From positions 22,501-86,500 of the forward strand of contig CAUYUJ010015296.1 in the NCBI GenBank assembly GCA_963575745.1: a stretch of 64,000 bases of DNA, in the 5' to 3' direction. A program made the translations under genes and the position numbers. Numbering within the stretch: the stretch's first letter is position 1; every line of letters begins with the position of its first letter. Shown in pieces: positions 10,664-21,100 of the stretch. The notes under the pieces are model-generated. The model did not search any database. It worked only from the letters and a program-made list of their open reading frames with translations, and had not been told where the DNA came from. Source of the DNA: Prorocentrum cordatum. Its lineage: Eukaryota; Sar; Dinophyceae; Prorocentrales; Prorocentraceae.

Positions 10664-10862
10664 GGCGGCGGAGGAGGAGGAGGAGGAGAAGGCGGAGGCG
10701 GAGGCGGAGGCGGAAGAGGAAGGGAGGAGGAGGAGGAGGAGGAGGAGGAGGAAGGGAGGAGGAGGAGGAGGAGGAGGAGGAGGAGGAGGAGGAGGAGGAG
10801 GAGGAGGAGCAGGAGGAGGAGGAGGAGGAGGAGGAGGGGAGGAGGAGGAGGAGGAGGAGGGC
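10664..10862. repeat. GGA tract
   Basis: Purine-only GGAGGA sequence with GGCGGA interruptions, starting directly after kinase exon 5. Confidence 0.9.
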
Positions 10863-11059
10863 GGCGTCGAGGCGAGGCCCCCTTTGGGGGTCCAGCCCCG
10901 GGCGCCCTCTCCGCGGGCGCCGCGCCCTGGGCGCAGGATGACCGAGCAGCGGCGCGGCGTCTCGGCGTGCCCGCGGTGGGTCCGCGTCGTGCCGAGCGGC
11001 GTCGGCCCCGCCGCGGGCGCTCGGCGTGAAGCGCCGGCGGCGGCCCAGGACGGGTCGAT

Positions 11060-11166
11060 GCGGAGGAAAAAAACACACACACACACAAAACATACAAAAA
11101 GCACACTGTGGGGAAAAACAAACAACAACACAACACACTGTGGGACAAAAAAACACACTGAGAAGA

Positions 11167-11242
<76 letters not shown>

Positions 11243-11312
11243 TTGTGTTTTTTTTTTTTGTGTGTGTGTGTGTGTGTGCGTTTTTCCCACAGTGTGTGTT
11301 TTTTCCCACAGA
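11060..11312. repeat. CA/TG tracts inside an inverted repeat
   Basis: CACACTGTGGGGAAAAAC-type words on the left and GTTTTTCCCACAGTGTGTGT on the right enclose (TG)n of more than 60 bp. Confidence 0.82.
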
Positions 11313-11666
11313 TCGGGCGTTTCGGAAACGGCTGACCGTTCAAGGTTGAGCGATGCCCGCGGCGTCGGGAGCCAGCAGCGCCGAGGCCGGCACGGCACGA
11401 GCCCGCGGTGCGGGCCCACCGAAGAACGTGCGAGGGAACCTTTTTTTTTCCAGCTTGCACGAAGTTGCGCCTTGCACCACGAAGTGTTTTCAAGGCATTT
11501 CTGGCCGACGCCATCTTGTCTTAGCGCATCGGGCTGCTGCTCTAGGAACATTGTTTGTGCTCTCAGAACAGTCCTCTGTTCTAGGAACATGTCGTGATGG
11601 GCCTACAGGAATGCTGGGACGGCCAGTCCCTGCTCAAGATAATCAGGCGTCGACCGAGACCCCCTC

Positions 11667-11860
11667 GAGTCATGGAAAAATCACGACGCAAGGTGTTTCA
11701 TTACTTTCAGCTTCTGGGGGCCTTCGCCGGGTCTCGGGACCGTCAAGAAAACGACTCAGGATGGAAAGCCGGTCCCGGGGAAGGGGTCGAGACTTTTGGG
11801 GGGGTCGACGTGACGAAGTAGTCATGACGTCGGGGGTCTGGGGATCCAGACCTCCGACGT
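11667..11860 (+). repeat. TCATGAAAAAATC dispersed repeat, plus copy
   Basis: TCATGGAAAAATCACGACGC, then CTTCGCCGGGTCTCGGGACC, GTCAAGAAAACGACTCAGGA and CGGTCCCGGGGAAGGGGTCG. Collinear with the inverse of 49571-49740. Confidence 0.68.
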
Positions 11861-12020
11861 GTTGAAACGCAGTGATCCTTTCCCTACCCGCGTTTCGCTG
11901 GGGGGGAACTCTTGGTGGCAACAGACCGCGGGAGAGTCCCACGGGGAAGAGGGGGCCCGAGACCGCCCAGTCCGGCAGCGGTCCCAGAGCGGCTGCGCTC
12001 CCGATTTCCGCACATTGCAT

Positions 12021-12213
12021 TCGACTAGACGTAAGAGTGACCTTTCGCCAGAGTGACCTTTGGTGCGGGCCAAAGAGGCCCCCAGATCGCCGAACGCGAG
12101 GCGGCAGTGGCGTCTTGCGCGCTTGCGTTTGGCCCCCCCCCCCCCCCCCCAGCCCCCCCAAAGCCGCGCACCAAAGGTCACTCTTGCCCAGGGTCACTCT
12201 TGCGTGTAGCCGA
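12021..12213. mobile_element. GTGACC element, intact copy (introner-like)
   Basis: Imperfect 22-bp inverted ends: TCGACTAGACGTAAGAGTGA-CC at the left, and at the right the inverse of TCGGCTACACGCAAGAGTGA-CC. A second inner pair (GAGTGACCTTTGGTGCGGGC against GCCGCGCACCAAAGGTCACT) follows. GTAAG lies at 12031 and TAG at 12207-12209, so the element could supply a GT...AG intron by itself. Confidence 0.75.
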
Positions 12214-12705
12214 GGCATACCTTCAGGAATCGTGCTCTCGCCTCCGGCCACATCGTGTGGCCCGGGGGGCCACGAGATCCCCGGCAGAGGCATGCGCGGG
12301 GGTGCCCGCGGCCGGGCGCTCGCTGCCCCTGCCTCGGCGGCAGCTTCTCTCTCTCTCTCTCTCGGGGGGCCTCCTGGGCCGTGCTGCTCCTGCCCCTCGG
12401 CTCGCCCATGGCGTGTTCTCCCTTGTTCTGAGGGTGCTCTGCTGGGGTACTGTTGGTCGCCGCTGTCCTCTTCGGGAGCCTGCTCGGGACGAGCAGCTTG
12501 CCCCGGCGAGGGGGGTTGGGGGCCGCACGGGGAAGGATATGCACAAGGCATCGGATGGCTGGCGAGGAGTTGCCAGCTCTTCCTCGGTGGGAGGCCGGGG
12601 GAAGCCAGCGGGCGGAAGTGCAAGGGGGCGGCTCCGCCGCGGATGCCGGCGCAGATACGCTATGCGCCCCAGATGGTGTGGCAAGAAGCTGTTTGGGTTC
12701 ATTCG

Positions 12706-12920
12706 GTAGCAAATCATGGGAGCTTTGTGTACCCTCGTAACTCTGTCTGTAGCGTCGACTAGCGTCGATTAGCGTCTGGAGTCGATGAGATAGCGCCGAT
12801 TTAGTGTCGGCTAGCGTCGATAAGCGTCGATTCAGCGCCGAGTAGCGTCGGTGTTGCGTGGATTAGTGTCGATTCGCCAGAGCCGACAAGATGGTAGGGG
12901 AGGCTTCCATGAGTTGCCAC
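12706..12920. mobile_element. GTAGCAA hairpin element, copy 2
   Basis: Same ends (GTAGCAAATCATGGGAGC and GGTAGGGGAGGCTTCCATGA, then GTTGCCAC) and a longer interior array of TAGCGTCGAT units. This copy lies between the two genes. Confidence 0.7.
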
Positions 12921-13275
12921 CGAAGGTTCATGGTTCCTGGTGTCGGCCATCTCATCTACCGAGACGTCATGGCAGCAGGCTTTGTTCCAATTGGCGGGCC
13001 TCGAAGTGCTGGGCAGCATAACGTCAGGTCCCAAGGGCGGTACAGCAGATCGTCCGCGTCGTCTGTCTTCGTGTGTCCACCTCCGTCCTGGTTTCGGGCA
13101 GGGGCCTCACATGCGCTGACGTATGTTCTCACTGCGGCCAGTGGTGCCACATGCTCCTGCAGCGAGTGGCCAGGCTGGGGGTGCCCGCGCAGTCTTTCGA
13201 TCCATCCCTCCGCACCAGACGTGCAGCGCCTTGAAGAAATTTAGGGTCTGTGTGTCGCCGCGCCGTTCGTTCGCA

Positions 13276-13445
13276 GGAGGAGGAGGAGGAGGAGGAGGAG
13301 GAGGAGGAGGAGGAGGAGGGGAGGAAGATGAGCAAGGGAGGAGGGAGGAGAGGAGGAGGAGGGGAGGAGGAGGAGGAGAGAGGAGGAGGAGGGGAGGAGG
13401 AGGAGGAGGAGGAGGAGGAGGAGGAGGAGGAGGAGGAGGAGGAGG
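13276..13445. repeat. GGA tract
   Basis: GGAGGA repeats with a few GAAGATGAG interruptions. Confidence 0.9.
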
Positions 13446-14176
13446 GCGCCGCGGGCACCAATGCAACACGCCGCCTCGGGCGGCGCGGGCGTGCCGTGGG
13501 CCTGCCGCGGCTTTCCGCTGCTCGGGCACGGGGGCGCAGGGTTTGCTGGGGGTGTTTGCCCCAGTGTGGGTGTCTTCCACTTGGCTCGGCATCGCTCGGA
13601 CGTTCGCATTTTTCCCTCGGCGAGGACCCTCGAGGAGCATCCTGGATCATTTGGCGAAAGAACCACGCACGAGACCGACGAATGCACGGGAAATGGACGT
13701 CCGAGCGATGGCCAGTTGGGCGCGTCGAGGACACGCGGTGCGGCGACGTGTGTTCGACGTGCTGGTGCGCTGCTGTGCCTCTTTTGGGTCTCCCCCTTAG
13801 GGCGTCTTCGCCGCCGCGGTCGAGTCCGCCTCGGCAGTCTTGGTCAGAACGCACGTTGCCTCGACACGCCCGTTTGGAGACGCAGCACGTGCCGTGCTCA
13901 AACCATCCCTGTCAATACGTTGCGTGTTGGCTCAACGTGTTGGCCCGCGTTTTGGCGAACGTATCGCGACAGACCTACGTTTTCAGTCTACGTGTTGAGT
14001 TTTGCACCAATGCGCTACATGTTGCGAATTGCGTATAGGGGCCGCTACGACCGCCTCCTCGCCCCTCCCTCTCCACCCACGCCCCCCTCGCCGCGCCAGT
14101 TCTTTTGCTCCGGGCGGCCCTGTTTCTGTCTCCCCCCTTCCTGCCGGGCGGGGGGGAGACCGGCCGCGCCGGGAGC

Positions 14177-14291
14177 ATGAACTACGGCGGCCACGGCTAC
14201 GGCCAAGGCTATGGCCAGGGCTACCCCGGCGGCTACGGTCAGCCTATGGCAGGCGGCCCGATGGGGCGCGGCCAGGGTCCGATGGCGGGCG
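14177..14291 (+). CDS. Giant gene exon A (start, GYGQ repeats)
   Basis: ATG at 14177, then NYGGHGYGQGYGQGYPGGYG, QPMAGGPMGRG and GPMAGG. The G-Y-G-Q repeat and mixed synonymous codons (GGC, GGT, GGG; CAA, CAG; TAC, TAT) show protein-level rather than DNA-level repetition. The frame is open upstream to 14105 without clear homology, and an AG sits at 14174-14175 just before CATG, so this could also be an internal exon. It ends GGCG|GCTC (GC donor) after the first base of a glycine codon. Confidence 0.65.
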
Positions 14292-14678
14292 GCTCGGAAT
14301 GCCCTCGGGCATCTTGGACGCAGGGCGCCGATCGCCTCGGATCCGTCGTCGTGGTCGTCGTGGCGGTCTTCTGCGTCGGGAGGGAGGTTCTCGGAGCTGT
14401 TTCCACCCGGCAGTTTGCTTGCGTGGATCCCAGTGGGTTTTTGCATGCTCGCTGTGCGCGCTCTGTTGCGTAATCCATGGAAGCCGACATGTGTGATACA
14501 GTTGATATTTTAGGAGCTTGAAGTCACCAACTCCATTGCCGGAGCAAGCATCCCACCCACCCGACCGCAATCTCTTGGCAAAAGTCAGAAGTCGCAACGA
14601 CGCGCGGACCCTGCTCATGCAGATCCATGGTCTCGGCAGGGGAGCGATCATGGTGAAGACAGCATCGGCGACGTCGTC

Positions 14679-14710
<32 letters not shown>

Positions 14711-14747
14711 TGATGCTGATGCTGTTGCTGATGCTGATGCTGATGCT

Positions 14748-14834
<87 letters not shown>

Positions 14835-14838
14835 CGTC

Positions 14839-14904
<66 letters not shown>

Positions 14905-14905
14905 C

Positions 14906-14946
<41 letters not shown>

Positions 14947-15094
14947 CAGATGATGGTGGCGATGATGACAAGGGCGACGAAAACGGCGATGACACAAACG
15001 ACGATGTTGACACTGTGGTGATGATTACGACGATGCTGGTGATGGTGACTAAGCTGATCCTGATATTGATGGCAATGGCTCTGATGACCCTGGC

Positions 15095-15125
<31 letters not shown>

Positions 15126-18100
15126 GCGCTGGCGAGGATGCTGAGGAAGTACGCGCGCGCAGGAACGCTGATCTATGTTGAACTGGAAACCGTAGCTATG
15201 TTATTTCATCTGTGTTTGGACACTTTTTGCCGCCGACTCGGCGGGCGCGCGAGTCGGTCGGGCAGAGCAGGCCTAGTGCAGGGCGTAGCTGCGCACGGAG
15301 AAGACGAACCTCTGCTCGAGTAGTGAATTACTCTACTCTGCTTCGAGCCTTACCCTGCTCGAACCACGAAAAAGGCGAATCGCTGCTTCGGCAGCCAGAC
15401 CAATTGCTCTGCGTTCGCTCGGCGTGCGTGCGCAGGGACGCGCGCGCGTGGCCCGCATGGTCATGGTCGACAGGCTTGGCGGGGGCGCTGTGGCTGTTGA
15501 AGCAGTTCGGTGTTCTCTCGCCCGTGCGTGGTCCACAGGTCAGGAGGGACAAAAAAACACACAGACACAATGATTCGTCGATTCCCAGAACATATGGGAA
15601 AATATGGGAACTGGGCGGGAAGGCAAAAACCCAGAACATATAGGAAAATATGGGGACTCTGTTTATTTGTGTGCATTTATGTGTGTGTCCCAGGGCCCCT
15701 TCAACAGGGTCTGACGTGGCAGAAGAGCAGAGCAGTTATGTGTGTGGGTTTTGCCTGCGGCGTCAACAGCAATGCGTTTATTGTATGAGAAGTGCCTCGC
15801 GAGAGCTATTGCGCAAATCCTTGATGCGCGAATTGTTGGTGTTTGGCACGTGCACGCGAATGTGGCCCACAATGGCAAACACCAGTTCATTCTTTGCCTA
15901 CGCTGTCAACAGCACGGCTTTCATTGTAAGAATAATGGCGTTCAAGATCTGTTGCTTAAGATCCTTTTGGGACGAATTGCTTGATAAGCCGTTGGCCATG
16001 AGCGCGCGGTGGCCCGCATGAAAGGATGTGTTATTCGTCACGGTGTCCTTGCACATGCACTTGTAAGATCAACATGCGTGATCCGCATCGTATGCCCTGG
16101 CCATGGCTGGGAAGACTGTTGCTTGGGATTGAACTCCTTAATGTCAAACTTGAACGGCAGAATCAGTTCGGAACGCACATGCGCGGATGGGGAGCGTTAG
16201 ATCGGTCCTCGGCGACCAGAGAATCTAAGCGGTGGGAGGGTTACTTGGTGCATCCAATGTTGTGCAGCCCACGTGTGTCAATCTTTGTTTGTAGGGCAAG
16301 CTGTGCAGTGCAAGCTCTGCACGTGCGCGCATGCACACATGTGTGGTGCAACATCTGTGATGCTGTGAACGTGGTGCACTCTGCCATCTGTATTCAGATT
16401 CCCAAAACAGTGCTTGCACATACAGGCTCCTGCTTCTCACGCCCGCGCCGTGGTCACAGACGCCTGGGACCGGCGTCTCGCAGCGGGCATGTTTTGTGTG
16501 GGCGCCGCAGGGCCAGAGAACGTCTCCGAGGTCCAGAAGCGGCGCAGAGCTGGCTGGCGTGTGCTGTTTTTTTCGTTTGCGTCGCGACGCCAAGAGGCGT
16601 GGGTCGCAGAGGCCTCGACGACGGCCCCTGGACCCGTCACGGGGCGCGCTCTGGCTGTGAGTTCGGGGCGGGGCCCAGCCGCGGTGACGAGGGGTGCTCC
16701 CAGAAGCGCAGGAAATGGCAACAGAAAGCGCCCAATCCGGGGACTGCGGCGACGGCGGCGGAGGATGAGGATAAACGGCTCCAAAGCGTTCCAGAACTCC
16801 CCTAGAGCGCTCCAGATCTCTCTGAAGCGGCCGCGGCGCCCGCCAAGTCCTCTGGACCCGACGTATCTGAGAGATTCCCGGCTTACCCCCATACTGACAG
16901 GCCGATTGTCCACCACGACTAGCATAGGTATGATTGGGATTGGAAGGCGGAGGAGGAGGAGGCGGAGGAGGAGGAGGAGGAGGAGGAGGAGGAGGAGGAG
17001 GAGGAGCAGCAGGAGATAGAGGAGGAGGAGGAGGAGGGGAGGAGGAGGAGGAGGAGGAGGGGAGGAGGAGGAGGAGGAGGAGGAGGAGGAGGAGGAGGAG
17101 GAGAGGATGTGGGGGAGGAGGAGGAGGAGGAGGAGAGAGGAGGAGGAGGAGGAGGAGGCGGAGGAGGAGGAGGAGGAGGAGAGGAGGAGGAGGAGGAGGA
17201 GGAGGAGGGAGGAGGAGGAGGAGGAGGAGGGGAGGAGGAGGAGGAAAGAGGAGAACCTCCACGTCCCTCTTCTCCCCCGTCCCACCCATGGCAGCGGTGG
17301 TGGATAGTTGGCCCGTCACGTCCGAATCTGTCCTCCTCATGCACTCGTCTCCCCAGTCCCACCTATGGCAGTGGTGGTGGACAGTTGGCCCGTCACATCC
17401 GAATCTGTCCTCCTCATGCCCTCGTCTTGGGGCTCAGGCGACGGGGGTCCGCCTGGCGGGGAGGCGGCGCCGCTGAGGTCGGGCCGCCGGGAGGCAGTGT
17501 CCCCATGGCCATGCCGGGTGGCGGCGCGATGGGCCTCGGCGTGCCGGGAGGCGCGCCCTTAGGAGGAGGAGGAGGAGGAGGAGGAGGAGGAGGAGGAGGA
17601 GGAGGCGGAGGCGGAGGCGGAGGCGGAGGCGGAGGCGGAGGCGGAGGCGGAGGCGGAGGCGGAGGCGGAGGCGGAGGCGGAGGCGGAGGCGGAGGAGGAG
17701 GAAGGGGAGAGGAGGAGGAGGAGGAGGATGAAGGATGGGGAGGAGGAGGAGGAGGAGGAGGAGGAGGGAGCGGAGGGAGGAGGAGGAGGAGGAGGAGGAG
17801 GAGGAGGAGGAGGAGGAGGAGGAGGTTCTCGAGGCGGGGGGATTGTGGAGGCACTCGTTGTTTTCATATGTTTTTGTTCCAGTGAGACGCTACTTCGCCC
17901 TTGGATTTTAGTGTTTTCCATTTTTTCATTTTCGTCGTGATTATCTTCCTTTTTTCTCTTTCGTTCTTGCGTTCTTGGGTTCTCTCGTTCTCTACCTCTA
18001 TCTCTCTCTTACTCTTCGCGAGCTTTCGCCATCTTCTTCGCAAACAACGCCACCCCGAGCAAGGTCCTCGAAATCACAAGCACGCAGCGCAAGCACACCG

Positions 18101-21100
18101 CGCAATGCAAGGATACCGCCCGCAAAACACAACCACAAAAACACTGCAAAGCAATGCAGTGCACACCACGCCACGCACCACGGAATGACAAGCGGGTGTT
18201 TTTTCCCGCATTGTTTCTCTCTCTCGTTCTCTTTCTCTCTCTTTCTCTCTCCCTTCTTGCTTTTCGCACGAACCAAAGAATACTAGCCTCGAAGGGGATG
18301 CGGATGCAAAGGAAGCGGAAGCAAATAATGAAATGCAGCCGCCCACAAACACTCACACGCAATCGCGAATGCAATGCGATGCAAACCACATCACAAGGAC
18401 AAGCGGTTGCTTCCTCTTTCCCCCTCACACCACGGAAGGGCAAGCGATTGCTCTCTCCTTCCCTCTCTATCTCTCCCTATCTCTCTCTCTCTCTCTCTCC
18501 GTTTCCCCTTCTTGCGCGCGTAATTCCAAATAATAGCCTCGAAGGGGAATGCGGGTGCAAATGAGGTGGAAGCGTACATTGCAATGCAGCCGCCCACACG
18601 CAACGGCGAATGCAATGCACGGCAAAACACGCCACGCAATGGAACCCCCCACGCACCACGGAAGGACAAGCGATTGTTCTCTCGGTCCCATTCTCTCTCT
18701 CTCTCTCTCTTTGTGTCCTTGTCCCTTTCCCCTCGGCGCGTGCATCAGGGAATAATCACATCGTAGGGGTATGTGGATGCAATGGAGCCGGAAACAAATA
18801 ATGCAATGCGACCGCCCGCAAACACCGCCCATGCAACCACCCACGCGCAGTCGCAAATGCAAAACAAGGCAACGCACGCCACGCAATTGAACCCCCCACG
18901 CACCACGGAAGAAGTATATTGTTCTGTCCTTCCTTCGCTCTCTCTCTCTCTCTCTTTCTCTTTCTCCTTCTCTTTCTCTTCCCACGTTGGGCGGGCTGCA
19001 GATGATAATCTCCTCGAAGGATAATATGATACAAATAATGCGGAAGCAACCGATGCAACGCGACCGCCCACAGACACTACTTATGCAAACACCCACACGC
19101 AATCGCGAATGCAATGCAATGCGCAACTCGCCATGCAATTGAACCCCCCTCGCACCAAAGAAGGACAAGTGGTTGCTCTCCAATTTCCTCTCACGCCACG
19201 GAAGGGCAAACGATTGTTCTCTCATTTCCTCTCTATCCCCCCCTCCTCTCCTTTTCCCCTTTTTGCGCGCGCAGCACAGGATAACCTCGAAGGGGAATGT
19301 GGACGCAAAGAGGGTGGAAGCAAGCATTGCAATGCAACCGCCCACACAACACCAGCCATGCAACTACCCACACGCAACCGCGAATGCAATGCAAGGCACC
19401 ACCCGCCACGCAATTCAACCCCCCACGCACCACGGACGGACGCACGATTGTTCTGTCCCTCCCTCTCTCTCTCTCTCTCTTTTGTCTCTCTCTCTCTCTC
19501 TATCTCCCTCTCTCTATCTCCCTCTCTCTCTCTCTTTCTCTCCCACTCTCTCGCCCCTTTGCGCACGCAGCATACCAAATCAGAAGACGGCTCGCTGCTT
19601 GGGCCCCACCGCCAGCCCAAACGGCGAGCATAAATCGGGCGTAGCCCCGCACGCATTTGGATGCCCACGCTTCGTTCTCGTACTGTTCGCGGTTCCCCAG
19701 CACGTGAGTGCGTTGACTGCGTCCTGCTCGTAGCAGGGGCGCACATAGGTTGCGCCCTCGGCCGCCGAGAAAACCGTCTCCCATCGGTTGCATCATAGGT
19801 TGCGCCCTCGGCGGCCAAGAATAAAACCGTCTCCGATTGGTTGCCTCGTAGGTTGCGCCATCTGCCGCCGAGAAGAAACACGTCTCCTGTTGGTTACGCC
19901 ATCGGTTGAGCCCTCTGCGGCCGAGAATAATCCGTCTCCTATCGGTTGCGCCATAGGTTGCGCCCTCGGCGGCCGAGAATAAAACCGTCCCCTATCGGTT
20001 GCGCCATAGGTTGCGCCCTCGGCGGTCGAGAATAGAGTCCTCTCCTATTGGTTGCGCCATAGGTTGCTCCTTCACCGTTTCCCCGTGGTTGCGCCATTTG
20101 TTGCGCCCTCGGCGGCTGGTAGTAGAACCGTGTCTGATCGGTTGCGCCATCGGTTGCACCCTCGGCCGCCGAGAACAATACCGTTTCCGATCGTTTGCGC
20201 CATCGGTTGCGCCCTCGGCGGCCGAAGATAGAGCTGTCTCCTATTGGTTGCACCACACCTTGCGCCTTCGGCGGCCGATAATAAGACCGTTTCCTACCGG
20301 TTGCGCCATAGGTTGTGCCCTCGGCGGCCGAGAATAAAACCGTCTCCTATCGGTTGCGCCGCAGGTTGCGCCCTCGGCCGCCGAGAATAAAACTGTCTCC
20401 TAACGGTTGCGCCATCGGTTGCGCCCTCGGCGGCCGAGAATAAAACCGTCTCCTATGGGTTGCGCCATAGATTACGCCCTCGGCCGCCGAGAACAAACAC
20501 GTCTCGTATCGGTTACGCCATCGGTTGCGCCCTCGGCCGCCGAGAACAAAAACGTCTCCTATCTGTTGCGCCATAGATTGCGCCCTCGGCCGCCGAAAAT
20601 AACACCGTCCCCTGACGGTTGCGACATAGATTGCGCCCTCGGTCGCGAATAATAAAGCNNNNNNNNNNNNNNNNNNNNNNNNNNNNNNNNNNNNNNNNNN
20701 NNNNNNNNNNNNNNNNNNNNNNNNNNNNNNNNNNNNNNNNNNNNNNNNNNNNNNNNNNGAGGAGGAGGAGGAGGAGGAGGAGGATGAGGAGAAGGAGGAG
20801 CAGGAGGAGGAGGAGGAGGAGGAGGGGTGGGCAGGGCTGGAACGAACGAAAAGGTTGCGGAAAGAATGGGTAGACAGCAGTTCTAGTTCGTTCTGAACAG
20901 GGTTCGCTGTCGTTGTCGCCGCGGACGTTGCCCATCTGAGACAGAAGGCCGCCTGCCCAACAGCGCCCCCCTGTGGGTTTCGGACAGCATGTTCTGTTGG
21001 ACATCTTCCTCAATTTTTCCGCACCCATCTCGGGCGTCCAAACCGGAGCGGAGGCGAGCAAGCGAGCCAGCATGCGTCCAGGTGATCCACTGGGACACCG

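Larger units (their letters stand above)
10663..14176. other. Region between the two + strand genes
   Basis: No convincing exon. Contents: GGA tract (10664-10862), CA/TG tract inside an inverted repeat (11060-11312), a CATGGAAAAATC-type repeat copy (about 11667-11860), a GTGACC element (12021-12213), a GTAGCAA hairpin copy (12706-12920), a GGA tract (13276-13445) and an AACGTGTTGGC-rich stretch (13855-14035). About 14045-14160 is pyrimidine-rich and could hold the promoter and trans-splice acceptor of the next gene, but no motif decides this. Confidence 0.5.
14292..17493. other. Giant gene intron A
   Basis: About 3.2 kb: GATGAC/GAT array (14680-14950), a smaller GAT run near 15095-15125, one 165-bp AT-rich element (15540-15703), a diverged ~150-bp duplication (15755-15990), a diverged AGAGCGTTCC element (about 16720-16850), a GGA tract (16945-17250) and an ~80-bp tandem duplication (about 17275-17435). 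About 15990-16700 shows nothing I recognise. Confidence 0.5.
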
